This document shows positions 1 to 7,375 of a stretch of 37,601 bases of DNA, one piece after another; the stretch's first letter is position 1, and the number at the start of each line of letters is the position of its first letter. Source of the DNA: an uncultured Microbacteriaceae bacterium (GTDB lineage Bacteria > Actinomycetota > Actinomycetes > Actinomycetales > Microbacteriaceae); NCBI GenBank assembly GCA_947487835.1, contig CANKXX010000009.1, forward strand, positions 1 through 37,601, in the 5' to 3' direction. Made by a program: the position numbers and the translations under genes. Below the pieces are notes generated by a model, which ran no database searches, was not told the DNA's origin, and worked only from the letters and a program-made list of their open reading frames with translations.

Positions 1-330
1 CACGCGTCGTCCATCAACGCCGACTCTGCTCCCGGAATCGGAACGTCTGGGTTCGCCGATAATATTGATTATGTCAATACGCCGCCGGGACGGCGCTGCT
101 TCGGTAGCAGCGACGTAGCAAGTCTGCGATACGACGCGTGATCGTGACGGCCGTGCGGACACCTGCTCAACCACGCGGTAGACCTGGATCGTGGTGGGCG
201 GATGTGCAGCGATGCCCGGGTTCGAGAGCTCGGGGGTGGCCGACTGGGGGCTTCCGGTGCCCCCTTTTTACCCCGTCTCTTGGGGGTGTTACGGGCGTTC
301 TCTCGGATGTAGAAAGGACCGGGGACATGT
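1..330. other. leader region without a confident gene
   Basis: No gene is supported here. One plus-strand frame is open from base 1 to a TGA at 139-141 and could be the end of a gene lying outside the window, but its 46 residues resemble nothing I recognise. An AT-rich patch around 58-80 contains the inverted repeat TATTGA-TTATG-TCAATA (63-79), which could be promoter or operator DNA. The rest is GC-rich upstream sequence for the gene starting at 410. Confidence 0.4.
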
Positions 331-355
331 GTCGTCGTCCGAACAGGACGACGAC
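331..355 (+). promoter_or_regulatory. 10-bp stem-loop in the 5' leader of the SGNH/GAF gene
   Basis: GTCGTCGTCC (331-340) and GGACGACGAC (346-355) are perfectly complementary around the 5-nt loop GAACA. The hairpin lies 54 nt before the ATG at 410. No T-run follows it, so it looks more like a leader RNA structure or a protein-binding palindrome than a classical terminator. Its function is unknown. Confidence 0.45.
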
Positions 356-409
356 TACACCGCGGCTGGCGTACCGAAGGTGCCTCCTGCGATAGAGGGG
401 ACACACACC

Positions 410-1654
410 ATGTACGAAGTGATGCGGCCGGTAATGCTGGCCTGGTACGCGAAGAAGATGGGTGAATCGGCGGCCGTGCCGAAGCCGCGCGACGCGCCGA
501 TCAGTCGCTCTGATGATCCGGACGCCGACAGTGTGCTGTTGTTCGGGAACGGCGCCGCGCACGGCTGGGGTGTTGTCACGCACGACCTGGCGCTGACGGG
601 TCAACTGGCCCGGGTGCTCCAGAGCGCAACTGAACGTCCCACCTCGGTGAACTACATCGGCGACGAGACAATGAACGTCTCAGCGGCGATCGCCTGGCTC
701 GGCGAGCATGACGTCTCACCGTACGACCTGGTGGTGTCGGTGCTCGGAATGAACGACGCGGTGCGGCTTACCTCGGTGGCGACCTGGGAATCGCAGCTGG
801 CCGCCCTCCTCACGAAGCTTTCCGCCGGCATGAAGCTGCACGCGCGCATCGTCGTCGTTGGCATCCAACCGGTACGATCGGTGACCGCCTACGACACTCC
901 GCTCGGCGCCATCGCCGAAATCCACGCCCGACGACTCAATCAGGTGACCCAGGAAGTGATCCGACGGTTCCCGGAGGTGACGTACTTCCGTCTTTCGGAA
1001 CCGACCCTCGAAGCGGATCGGCCGCACGGATCACGCAAGGTCTATGGTGCCTGGGCGAAGACCGTTGCCGAGTGGGCCGCCCCGGCCCTTGACGCCTGCC
1101 GGGCCGAGGAAGGCAACGCCCGACGGGCACGTGGCGCCGCTGACATCGAGTGGGATTGGAGCGGCTCACCGCACCTGATCGCATCCGCATCGACGGGCGG
1201 ATCGGACGAGCTCCAGCGCCTGGCAACGCTGGCGCAGGAGACCTTCGACGTGGACGTCGCGGTCGTGAGTCTTTTGAACGGTGACCGACTCTGGTATGCG
1301 ATGAACACCGACAGGTTGCCCCGCTCAATCCCTCGGCAACTCGCGTACTGCGACGTGACCGTGACGCAGGATCAGCCTCTCGTCGTGCCGGATGCGCGCC
1401 GCGATGACCGCTTTCGTGGCAACCCCTTCATCGACGTCACCGGCATGAACTTCTACGCGGGACATCCTCTGCACTCGTCCACCGGTCAGGCCATCGGCAC
1501 CTTCTGCCTACTCAACAGGCGGCCGCGTCCGGAAAGCTCGGTGTCCCTCGACGCTCTGCGCGACATGGCCTTGCAGGCCCAGTCGGAGCTGTGGAAGTAC
1601 GAGACACCACCCGCCGATCGCATCACCCCGGCCCCGCTGGCAACCATCGCCTGA
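410..1654 (+). CDS. SGNH-hydrolase-like protein with C-terminal GAF domain
   Basis: A protein of 414 aa. The ATG at 410 is preferred over upstream in-frame starts because AGAGGGG lies about 10 nt before it and the extra N-terminus would be low-quality sequence spanning the leader hairpin. Residues about 40-225 have the layout of an SGNH/GDSL hydrolase: block I at VLLFGNG (43-48), a block-III-like GMND (113-116) and a block-V-like DRPH (203-206). The block I nucleophile Ser is absent (GNG instead of GDS), so esterase activity is doubtful. Residues about 268-395 resemble a GAF sensory domain (DVAVVSLLNGDRLWYA; GTFCLLNRR). It has no signal peptide or membrane segment, so it is probably a cytoplasmic sensor. 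A STAS gene follows 45 bp downstream, suggesting joint signalling, perhaps toward the sigma factor encoded beyond it. A shorter paralogue of the SGNH part lies at 11775-12509. Confidence 0.75.
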   Translation: MYEVMRPVMLAWYAKKMGESAAVPKPRDAPISRSDDPDADSVLLFGNGAAHGWGVVTHDLALTGQLARVLQSATERPTSVNYIGDETMNVSAAIAWLGEHDVSPYDLVVSVLGMNDAVRLTSVATWESQLAALLTKLSAGMKLHARIVVVGIQPVRSVTAYDTPLGAIAEIHARRLNQVTQEVIRRFPEVTYFRLSEPTLEADRPHGSRKVYGAWAKTVAEWAAPALDACRAEEGNARRARGAADIEWDWSGSPHLIASASTGGSDELQRLATLAQETFDVDVAVVSLLNGDRLWYAMNTDRLPRSIPRQLAYCDVTVTQDQPLVVPDARRDDRFRGNPFIDVTGMNFYAGHPLHSSTGQAIGTFCLLNRRPRPESSVSLDALRDMALQAQSELWKYETPPADRITPAPLATIA

Positions 1655-1699
1655 ATCCAGTGCCGTTCACCGATTCCCTCACTACGACCCTGGACGGGA

Positions 1700-2038
1700 G
1701 TGGCCTTGTACTTTCCGGCTGATGTCATCGACGGAGGCGTTGTCGTGATCCGGGCGCACGGTCGACTGAACATGCTTACCGCTCCCCGATTGGACAGGAC
1801 GATTCAGCGCACCCTAGACAGGGGCGGTACCCGGATAATCCTCGATTTCTCAGAGGTGGAGTTCCTGGACTCGACTGGTCTCAGCGTGATCATTCTGGGC
1901 ATGAAGGAAGCGCGAAGTGGCGGTGGTGACCTCCGGCTCGTGGCCCCCGGCCCACAACCATCACTCGTGCTGCAGCTGACGAAGTTGGATCAGGTCTTGC
2001 TGGCATCCGACGACCTGATGGCGGCCTGGATCGCCTAG
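1700..2038 (+). CDS. STAS-domain protein (anti-sigma factor antagonist-like)
   Basis: A protein of 112 aa consisting of a single STAS domain of the SpoIIAA/RsbV type. The hallmark loop FLDSTGLSVI, at about residues 53-62, holds the Ser that is phosphorylated by anti-sigma kinases in this family. Family members free sigma factors by binding the anti-sigma kinase; no such kinase is visible in the window, so the partner must lie elsewhere. The GTG at 1700 overlaps the purine-rich GGACGGGAG, so the TTG at 1706 (5 nt after GGGAG) is an equally good start. It follows the SGNH/GAF gene by 45 bp in the same direction, probably as one operon, and converges on the sigma-factor gene ending at 2133. Confidence 0.85.
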   Translation: MALYFPADVIDGGVVVIRAHGRLNMLTAPRLDRTIQRTLDRGGTRIILDFSEVEFLDSTGLSVIILGMKEARSGGGDLRLVAPGPQPSLVLQLTKLDQVLLASDDLMAAWIA

Positions 2039-2132
2039 CCAGTAGCAGCGCTAGTTTTCGCTGCCGCATCGGTGATGAGGCTCACTGCCCAGCCGAACCT
2101 GCAGGACATTGCGATACCGCGCTGCAGCAGGT

Positions 2133-3113
2133 CTAGTCCTCGAGGTAGCCCCGGTCGGCGATACTGCGGAGGCGAGTGATGATCTTCACCTCGACTTGCC
2201 GGATGCGCTCCCGGGTCACGCCGTGGAGCAGGCCGATCTGCTCGTACGTCTTGGTCGGAGCGCCGTCGAGGCCGAACCGCATGGTGATGATCTCGCGCTC
2301 GCGCGTGGACAGAGAACATAGGAGCGACGCGACGTGCGCGTTCATCATGGTGGCGGCGACGGCATCCGAGGGTTGCTCGTTGTCGGTGTCCTCGATGAGG
2401 TCGCCGAGCTCTCCACCGTTGCTCTCGTCGTTCAGGGCGAGATGGAGCGAGATGGTGTCGCGGCCGTGGTCGCGGAGGTCCTTCACCTTGTCGGCCGGCA
2501 TGCTCGCGCCGGCGGCGATCTCGTCCAAGGTGGGTTCGCGGGCGGACTCCGTACGCAGCTCCCGCTCGACCCGGGCGATCTTGTTGATGACCTCCACCGT
2601 GTGCACGGGGATGCGGATGGTGCGGGCCTGGTCGGCCAGGCCCCGGGCGATGGACTGACGGATCCACCACGACCCGTAGGTCGAGAACTTGAACCCGGTC
2701 GTGAAGTCGAACTTCTCGACTCCGCGGATGAGGCCGAGGTTGCCCTCCTGGATCAGGTCGAGGAACGGCATGCCGCGACCCGCGTAGCGCTTAGCGATGC
2801 TGACCACCAGGCGGAGGTTCGCGCTGACCAGGTTCTCCTTCGCGACGTCGCCGTCGCGGGCGAGCCACGCCAGGTCGCGGCGCAGCTCCGGGTCGGGGCC
2901 GGCTTCCGCGTCCAGCTTCTCCTGCGCCAGGACGCCCACCTCAATCCGCTTCGCGAGCCAGACCTCCTCCTCGGCCGTCAGCAACGGCACCTTCGACAGC
3001 TGCCGCAGGTAGTCCTTCACGGCGTCTGTCGAACCGCCGGCGATGCCATCGGCCCGGGACTCAATCTCGTCCTTCTCGCTGGGTCCTGCTGATGCATCCT
3101 CGGTGAGCGTCAC
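2133..3113 (-). CDS. RNA polymerase sigma-70 factor, group 2 (SigB/RpoD-like)
   Basis: A protein of 326 aa from the GTG at 3113, chosen because GGAAGG sits just upstream; longer in-frame starts run back into the intergenic operators. Region 1.2 ([11 protein letters not shown], about 30-40), region 2 including [20 protein letters not shown] (about 134-153), region 3, and region 4.2 with [13 protein letters not shown] near the C-terminus are all present. Region 1.1 is absent. It directs core RNA polymerase to promoters. Compared with housekeeping factors, the region 2.3/2.4 motif reads STYGSWW rather than STYATWW, and the recognition helix differs (VEVKIITRLR), so its promoter preference may be altered. 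A close paralogue lies at 30293-31306. It is divergent from a TetR gene with two palindromes between them, suggesting TetR control of this factor. Confidence 0.93.
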   Translation of the reverse strand: MTLTEDASAGPSEKDEIESRADGIAGGSTDAVKDYLRQLSKVPLLTAEEEVWLAKRIEVGVLAQEKLDAEAGPDPELRRDLAWLARDGDVAKENLVSANLRLVVSIAKRYAGRGMPFLDLIQEGNLGLIRGVEKFDFTTGFKFSTYGSWWIRQSIARGLADQARTIRIPVHTVEVINKIARVERELRTESAREPTLDEIAAGASMPADKVKDLRDHGRDTISLHLALNDESNGGELGDLIEDTDNEQPSDAVAATMMNAHVASLLCSLSTREREIITMRFGLDGAPTKTYEQIGLLHGVTRERIRQVEVKIITRLRSIADRGYLED

Positions 3114-3153
3114 CCGTGATCCTTCCGCATGAGCGAAGCGCAGCACAATCAGG

Positions 3154-3190
3154 CTTACGAAGTAAGTCCGAGGTGAGTTTACAGCGTAAG
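3154..3190. promoter_or_regulatory. paired TetR-type operators between tetR and the sigma gene
   Basis: CTTAC-GAA-GTAAG (3154-3166) and TTTAC-AGC-GTAAG (3178-3190) are two palindromes of the form YTTAC-N3-GTAAG, 24 bp apart centre to centre. They sit in the 144-bp gap between the divergent sigma-factor start (3113) and the tetR start (3258). TTAC-N3-GTAA palindromes are the kind of site bound by many actinobacterial TetR repressors, so binding by the adjacent regulator is the simplest reading. This is inferred from position and symmetry. Confidence 0.65.
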
Positions 3191-3257
3191 CGGACGCCCC
3201 GGTCAAGGCTCTGCAGCCCGGACTAGGTTCGAGGAGACACAAGGGAGGTTGTTAGTT

Positions 3258-3974
3258 GTGACAGAGCGAGGAACGAAGGGGGCGAGCAAGCCGCCCGCGC
3301 CGAAACTTAGCCGCGACCTCATCGTGGAGACCGCCCTCGCGCAGATCGATCGGTCGGGCGCCCAGGGCCTCTCCATGAGGTCTCTTGCGCAAGAGATCGG
3401 CGTGGAAGCCATGTCGCTTTACCGGTACGTGCACGGCAAGGAGGACCTCCTCGAGGGCGTGGTGGCCCTCCTGATGAGCGACCTGACCTCGAGCCTCGAC
3501 GACGAGCTCAGCGAGCACTGGCAGGGCTTCCTGCAGACGGTCGCCCACGAGGTTCGGCGCATCGCGACCGACCACCCGAAGGCTTTCCCGCTGGTCGCCA
3601 CCCGGCACCCGGCGGCGCCGTGGCTCCGCCCGCCGCTGCGGAGCGTCGAGGTCGTCAACACGTTCCTCAGCTCGCTCATCGACCACGGGTTCTCGGACGC
3701 GCAGGCCGTCGGCGCGTACCGCTCATTCAGCAGCTTCCTGCTCGGTCACCTGCTCCTCGAATCCGCCATCCGCGGTGCCGAGACGGGCCCGGTCGAGGAA
3801 CCCCTCGACGAGGGGAACGCCGCCATCCCGGAGAAGGACGGCAGCCTGGCGCTGGACGACGCCAGCGAGATCAGCCGACTCCGCTCCCTGCTCAGCGAGG
3901 ACCGCAGCGAGGAGGAGTTCGAGGTCTCCCTCGAGGTCCTCCTCGACCGCCTGAGCCGAGAGCTCTCGCAGTAG
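3258..3974 (+). CDS. TetR/AcrR family transcriptional regulator
   Basis: A protein of 238 aa from the GTG at 3258, with GGGAGG about 10 nt upstream; a TTG at 3249 is the alternative. Residues about 17-65 are a TetR DNA-binding domain with the typical ending MSLYRYVHGKEDLLEG. The remainder is a helical ligand-binding/dimerisation domain of the TetR_C_1 sort, with an acidic C-terminus. It is divergent from the sigma-factor gene, with two TTAC-N3-GTAA palindromes between them, so it probably represses itself and the sigma gene. The inducer is unknown. The last ~230 bp overlap, on the other strand, the tail of a doubtful zinc-ribbon ORF. Confidence 0.9.
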   Translation: MTERGTKGASKPPAPKLSRDLIVETALAQIDRSGAQGLSMRSLAQEIGVEAMSLYRYVHGKEDLLEGVVALLMSDLTSSLDDELSEHWQGFLQTVAHEVRRIATDHPKAFPLVATRHPAAPWLRPPLRSVEVVNTFLSSLIDHGFSDAQAVGAYRSFSSFLLGHLLLESAIRGAETGPVEEPLDEGNAAIPEKDGSLALDDASEISRLRSLLSEDRSEEEFEVSLEVLLDRLSRELSQ

Positions 3975-4504
3975 TTGCCCGGCGGCCTCGACCCAGTCCT
4001 GAAGCGCGGCTGCCGACATGATCTTGACATCACGAGGCCGATTGAGCCGCGCTTCTTCCAAGACTTCCGTCGGCAAGGTGCGATGCCTCCGCAGCGGGGG
4101 CAGACCCAGTAGGTCCGGTCTGCGGGGCCTGCCCGCTCCAGCAAGACACCGCACCTTGGGCAGACCGGGGAACCGACACGAAACCAACGGGTAGAGGGCG
4201 TCGAGACGTAGCCTCTACCAATCGGCGGCACTCGGAGATGGTTGAGCAATAGGGCGATGTCTCCGAGTTGCAGTTCCGAGGTAGGAAAGGGCCGTCCGCC
4301 GATATGAACCCAGGTGAAATTAGTTGCCACGCCCAGGTAGCCGCCTCCCGCCGTGCCCCAGATCATCGATGCCCCCAGTACGACAATGCTGAATAGCCCG
4401 CTCAAAAGCGGATTCGAGGAAACCCGGCTACCGCGTCCTGTGTTCGCATTCCATATCCAGTCCAGAGCTCCCGAGTGCGCCTCAAGAGCAGCCCCGCGCA
4501 CCAT
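3746..4504 (-). CDS. putative membrane-anchored zinc-ribbon protein (3' end uncertain)
   Basis: The start at 4504 follows the strong purine run GAGGGGGG by about 6 nt. One hydrophobic segment (NPLLSGLFSIVVLGASMIWG) lies near residue 35. It is followed by a C4 zinc ribbon, CPRC-x12-YWVCPRC, containing GPADRTYWVC. The same ribbon core (GPADRPYWVCPTC) occurs in the small protein at 32681-32878, which supports the reading frame up to about base 4080. Beyond that the frame becomes basic and low complexity and runs antisense through the end of tetR, so the true protein may be shorter or the 3' part may be a frameshifted remnant. Function is unknown; zinc ribbons of this kind usually mediate nucleic-acid or protein contacts. 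Confidence 0.4.
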   Translation of the reverse strand: MVRGAALEAHSGALDWIWNANTGRGSRVSSNPLLSGLFSIVVLGASMIWGTAGGGYLGVATNFTWVHIGGRPFPTSELQLGDIALLLNHLRVPPIGRGYVSTPSTRWFRVGSPVCPRCGVLLERAGPADRTYWVCPRCGGIAPCRRKSWKKRGSIGLVMSRSCRQPRFRTGSRPPGNYCESSRLRRSRRTSRETSNSSSLRSSLSRERSRLISLASSSARLPSFSGMAAFPSSRGSSTGPVSAPRMADSRSR

Positions 4505-4893
4505 CAGTGCCCCCCTCATTGCTCCACGCTGTCACTCCCCGCATGCCAGTCAGGTGGTTTTCGGGCGACGCCGTGTTCGGGCACGGCATCGCCCGTTACT
4601 TTCACTTTCTCAAGGTCGCCGAAAATCCGTCAGGGCCGAAAGACCCGAGGCCCCCTTGAAGTGGAGCCAGGCCGGAAACCGGCTCCGCGGGCTGACACGT
4701 CGCATCCTCGTCGAGGAGCTTGTGTCCGGCGTCTGCTTCATCGACAGCGTTGGCTCCCTCCCGATTGTCGGTACTTCCGCCTACATCAGGTCGGTCGGCC
4801 AGGGACTCTTCGGAAGAGTCCGACGGGTAGCCACCTCCTGGGAGCAGTAATTGCCGGGGTCCTGCGCCCGGCCCCGCATAACCGCAGCCGGGA
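4505..4893. other. intergenic region, no gene supported
   Basis: Open frames on both strands are short, rich in Arg/Pro/Ser and lack Shine-Dalgarno sites. The near-perfect hairpin GGACTCTTC-G-GAAGAGTCC (4803-4821) could act as a terminator for minus-strand transcription leaving the membrane-protein gene that ends at 4894. Nothing else is recognisable. Confidence 0.4.
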
Positions 4894-5388
4894 TTACGTG
4901 CCGAGATAGTTCGTGGCAGTGGTCGCAATATGGATGAGCGCGAATAGGCCTGCCGGAATGAGTGACGGATAGTTCTCCAGGTAGAGCCCCACCCCGATGA
5001 AGTAGGCGGATGGCAGGATCGCCATCATCAGCAGAAGCATCGGGGTTATGGAGGCGGTGAAGTACAGCACCCACAACAGCAGGTAACCGATCAAGCACGT
5101 GATCGCCACCACTGCGGCGAGAACGCTGCCCGTGGGGGCCTGCCGCCGCGTATTGACGAGCAGTATGAGCAGCGCGATCATGAGTGACTGGCATACCGTT
5201 CCAGCCACATCAAGAAGCGGTAAAGGAGAGCGGTTGGCAGGTAGGGTCGAAGATACAGGCGGGAGGATTACCCAAAGAACATTCGGGATGATTGGAATAA
5301 GTACAGCGACAAATCCTACGAGCGAGAATCCGAGTTTGTACTTTCTCACGGATCGGTCCGTCAGACTTGCGTTCATGCGACTCGGCAT
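4894..5388 (-). CDS. integral membrane protein, five predicted helices
   Basis: A protein of 164 aa with five hydrophobic segments at about residues 19-45, 58-80, 87-110, 113-137 and 141-163, separated by short polar loops (for example NTRRQAPT). The N-terminus is short and basic (SVRKYKLGF), suggesting a cytoplasmic start. Either ATG at 5388 or 5376 could be used; neither has a strong Shine-Dalgarno. I do not recognise an assigned function. It resembles small conserved hypothetical membrane proteins of Gram-positive bacteria. It stands alone between a doubtful zinc-ribbon ORF and the ATPase remnant. Confidence 0.7.
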   Translation of the reverse strand: MPSRMNASLTDRSVRKYKLGFSLVGFVAVLIPIIPNVLWVILPPVSSTLPANRSPLPLLDVAGTVCQSLMIALLILLVNTRRQAPTGSVLAAVVAITCLIGYLLLWVLYFTASITPMLLLMMAILPSAYFIGVGLYLENYPSLIPAGLFALIHIATTATNYLGT

Positions 5389-5507
5389 TCATCGAGTATG
5401 TCACCGCCCGTGAAGGCTTTGGTGCAACCTTCCGTTTCAGCCGACGGTCCTTAATCAAATCGGTCATGTACAGAGGGTGCAACGTGTCGCGCGGCTCACC
5501 AGGGGTC

Positions 5508-5817
5508 TCCACAGCACCCACCATCACCCTCGCCGACGCCACCGTCGCTCATGACAAAGCCATCAAAGCGGCCAAGAGACGAGTCATCAGCCGGATTTAC
5601 GGCGACCTCTCCGCATTGGCGTCTCCGACGCGTACGTCCAGGTGTACAGAAGCGACTCATCGACAGCGGGTACGTCCACGCTGCCGGACACGGGTACGTC
5701 CAGTTCTCCCTGCCCTACCTCGGTGCCTACATCCGCCGCCGGCTCGCCGCCGAGGCTCGGGACAACGACGGTGACGGGGGCTGGGACGCCTACCCGGCGC
5801 CAGACCTGCCCTCCTGA
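5508..5817 (+). pseudogene. remnant of AAA ATPase gene (C-terminal part only)
   Basis: This stretch matches the last ~380 bp of the intact ATPase gene at 9063-10244, from a point corresponding to base 9861, and ends with the same final residues (GGWDAYPAPDLPS). The N-terminal ATPase domain is absent, about 73 nt are deleted internally near 5612, and a further 1-nt loss occurs at GTACAGAAG compared with GTACAAGAAA. No translatable ATPase remains. Because the 5' boundary falls mid-gene and similarity continues past the stop codon, this is a decayed duplicate segment, not an independent gene. Confidence 0.85.
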
Positions 5818-6001
5818 TTGCAGGCTCTTGCCACGCTGGTCGCCAGCAGCCTGAAGAGGACCGGAACCACGGGCTTGAGAGCCGCCGGGGTAGCCGACAG
5901 AACGCCGTGCACGTCGCCGATCCACTCTGCCTCCTCCTGAGGGTGGGCGCGTCGTCCGGTCGCGTCGTGATCAGCTTTTCGGCTCCTGGTTCCGTATATG
6001 A
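5508..6001 (+). repeat. duplicated segment, copy A (partner 9861-10545)
   Basis: Similarity to 9861-10545 covers the ATPase 3' end and then reappears downstream in non-coding sequence: TGGTCGCCAGCAGCCTGAAG (5839-5858) against TGGTCGCCAACAGGCTGGAG, and a block containing TTTTCGGCTCCTGGTT at about 5975-5990 against the same 16 bases at 10516-10531. Indels separate the blocks. The conserved non-coding tail shows that DNA beyond the gene was duplicated. Confidence 0.75.
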
Positions 6002-6098
6002 CTCTGGACACCTGGTGTGAAGTCCTTCCCTCTTGTCGTTCACCGGCGTTGGCTGGAGATCACTCCGACCATGAAAAGCGATAGGAAGGACATCGGCT

Positions 6099-7238
6099 GT
6101 GAAAGCTGTTGTATTCAAGGGCCCGTACGACGTCTCCGTCGACGAGGTTCCCGACCCCACCATCCAGACGCCACTTGATGCGATCATCCGCATCACCTCG
6201 GCGAACATCTGCGGCTCCGACCTCCACCCCTACGAGGGTCGAGTCGACTTCGAGACCGGCATGGTTCTCGGTCACGAGAACATGGGCGTCGTCGAAGAGG
6301 TCGGCGCCGGGGTGGAACGGATCAAGGTCGGCGACCGCGTGTCCGTCCCCTTCAACCTCGCCTGCGGCACGTGCCGCAACTGCACCGACGGGTTCACCTC
6401 CGCGTGCCTGCGCGCCAACCCGTCCGGGCAGCCCGGAGCCGGGTACGGCTACCCGGCGATGGGCCCGTACTGGGGCGGCCAGGCCGAGCTGCTTCGGGTG
6501 CCGTGGGCGGACTTCAACCTGCTCGAGCTGCCCCAGGGCACCGAACACGAACTCGACTTCACGATGCTGTCGGACATCTTCCCCACCGGGTACCACGGCA
6601 CTGAGCTGGCCAAGGTCGCCCCCGGCAAGACCGTCGCGATCTTCGGAGCAGGCCCGGTCGGTCTCATGGCCGCGCACAGCGCCATCCTGCGCGGCGCCTC
6701 CCAGGTCTTCGTCGTCGACCACCAGCCCGACCGCCTCGCCCTCGCCGAGAAGTTCGGCGCTTCGCCGGTGAACGCCGCGGAGGTCGACGTCGTCGAGGCC
6801 ATCATGGACGGCACCGACGGTTTCGGTGTCGACAGCGGTGTGGAAGCAGTCGGGTACCAGGCGCACGACCCGAGCGGCCAGGAGCACCCTTCGCTCGTGC
6901 TCGACAACCTGGTCTCGGTCGTCCGTGCCACCGGGGCGATCGGCGTCGTCGGCGTGTACAACCCCGAGGACCCGGACGCCGCAACGGACAGCGCGAAGGA
7001 GGGCCGGGTCGCGTTCGACTTCGGTACCGCGTTCACCAAGGGAATCAGCATCGGCACGGGTCAGTGCCCGGTGAAGCGGTACAACCGCGAGCTGCGCGAT
7101 CTGATCATCCGCGACGTCGCGCACCCCGGCAGCATCGTCTCGCACGAGCTTCCGCTCACCGACGCGGTGCAGGGCTACGACCAGTTCGACAAGCGCGTCG
7201 ACGGCTGGACCAAAGTCGTCCTGCACCCCGCCGCCTAG
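6099..7238 (+). CDS. zinc-dependent formaldehyde dehydrogenase-like alcohol dehydrogenase
   Basis: A protein of 379 aa from the GTG at 6099, with GGAAGGA about 10 nt upstream. It is a medium-chain dehydrogenase of the glutathione-independent formaldehyde dehydrogenase (FdhA) type. Catalytic zinc ligands are Cys38 (NICGSD) and His59-Glu60 (GHEN), with an Asp in MLSDIFPTGYHG. The structural zinc lobe is Cys89, Cys92, Cys95 and Cys103. The Rossmann motif FGAGPVGLMA lies near residue 186. Family enzymes oxidise formaldehyde or other aldehydes/alcohols with NAD+; the long C-terminal insertion (GYQAHDPSGQEHPS) is typical of this subgroup. Formaldehyde detoxification is likely but the substrate is not proven. 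The gene is monocistronic, ending in a strong terminator. Confidence 0.9.
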   Translation: MKAVVFKGPYDVSVDEVPDPTIQTPLDAIIRITSANICGSDLHPYEGRVDFETGMVLGHENMGVVEEVGAGVERIKVGDRVSVPFNLACGTCRNCTDGFTSACLRANPSGQPGAGYGYPAMGPYWGGQAELLRVPWADFNLLELPQGTEHELDFTMLSDIFPTGYHGTELAKVAPGKTVAIFGAGPVGLMAAHSAILRGASQVFVVDHQPDRLALAEKFGASPVNAAEVDVVEAIMDGTDGFGVDSGVEAVGYQAHDPSGQEHPSLVLDNLVSVVRATGAIGVVGVYNPEDPDAATDSAKEGRVAFDFGTAFTKGISIGTGQCPVKRYNRELRDLIIRDVAHPGSIVSHELPLTDAVQGYDQFDKRVDGWTKVVLHPAA

Positions 7239-7251
7239 CTACCACCACCGG

Positions 7252-7283
7252 ACAGGGCCCATCCAAGACGGGGTGGGCCCTGT
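7252..7283 (+). terminator. intrinsic terminator after the formaldehyde dehydrogenase gene
   Basis: ACAGGGCCCA (7252-7261) pairs perfectly with TGGGCCCTGT (7274-7283) around a 12-nt loop. The hairpin begins 13 nt after the stop codon and is followed by GCCGTTTG, a weak T-rich stretch. It separates this gene from the hydrolase gene at 7376. Confidence 0.75.
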
Positions 7284-7375
7284 GCCGTTTGTGTATAGCG
7301 AAAGCCTGTTCACATCCACGCTCCGGCGTGACTCCGAACGACTACTGAATCGCACCGCGAAACGGAAGGAATCCG

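Noticed and set aside
63-79. TATTGA-TTATG-TCAATA inverted repeat as an attachment site
   Set aside because: No recombinase gene is visible and no second copy was found; left as possible promoter DNA.
1-141. Open frame at the left edge as the end of a gene
   Set aside because: Only 46 residues, no motif; cannot be told from chance.
2334-3092. Long plus-strand open frame inside the first sigma gene
   Set aside because: It is antisense to a clearly conserved sigma factor; long antisense frames are expected in GC-rich codons, and its product has no recognisable motif.
4353-4909. Plus-strand open frames between the zinc-ribbon ORF and the membrane protein
   Set aside because: No ribosome-binding site, Arg/Ser/Pro-rich translation, two overlapping frames of equal quality.
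6060-7226. 388-codon minus-strand frame opposite the FdhA-like gene
   Set aside because: It mirrors the zinc dehydrogenase; the product is a low-complexity Val/Asp-rich string without a ribosome-binding site.
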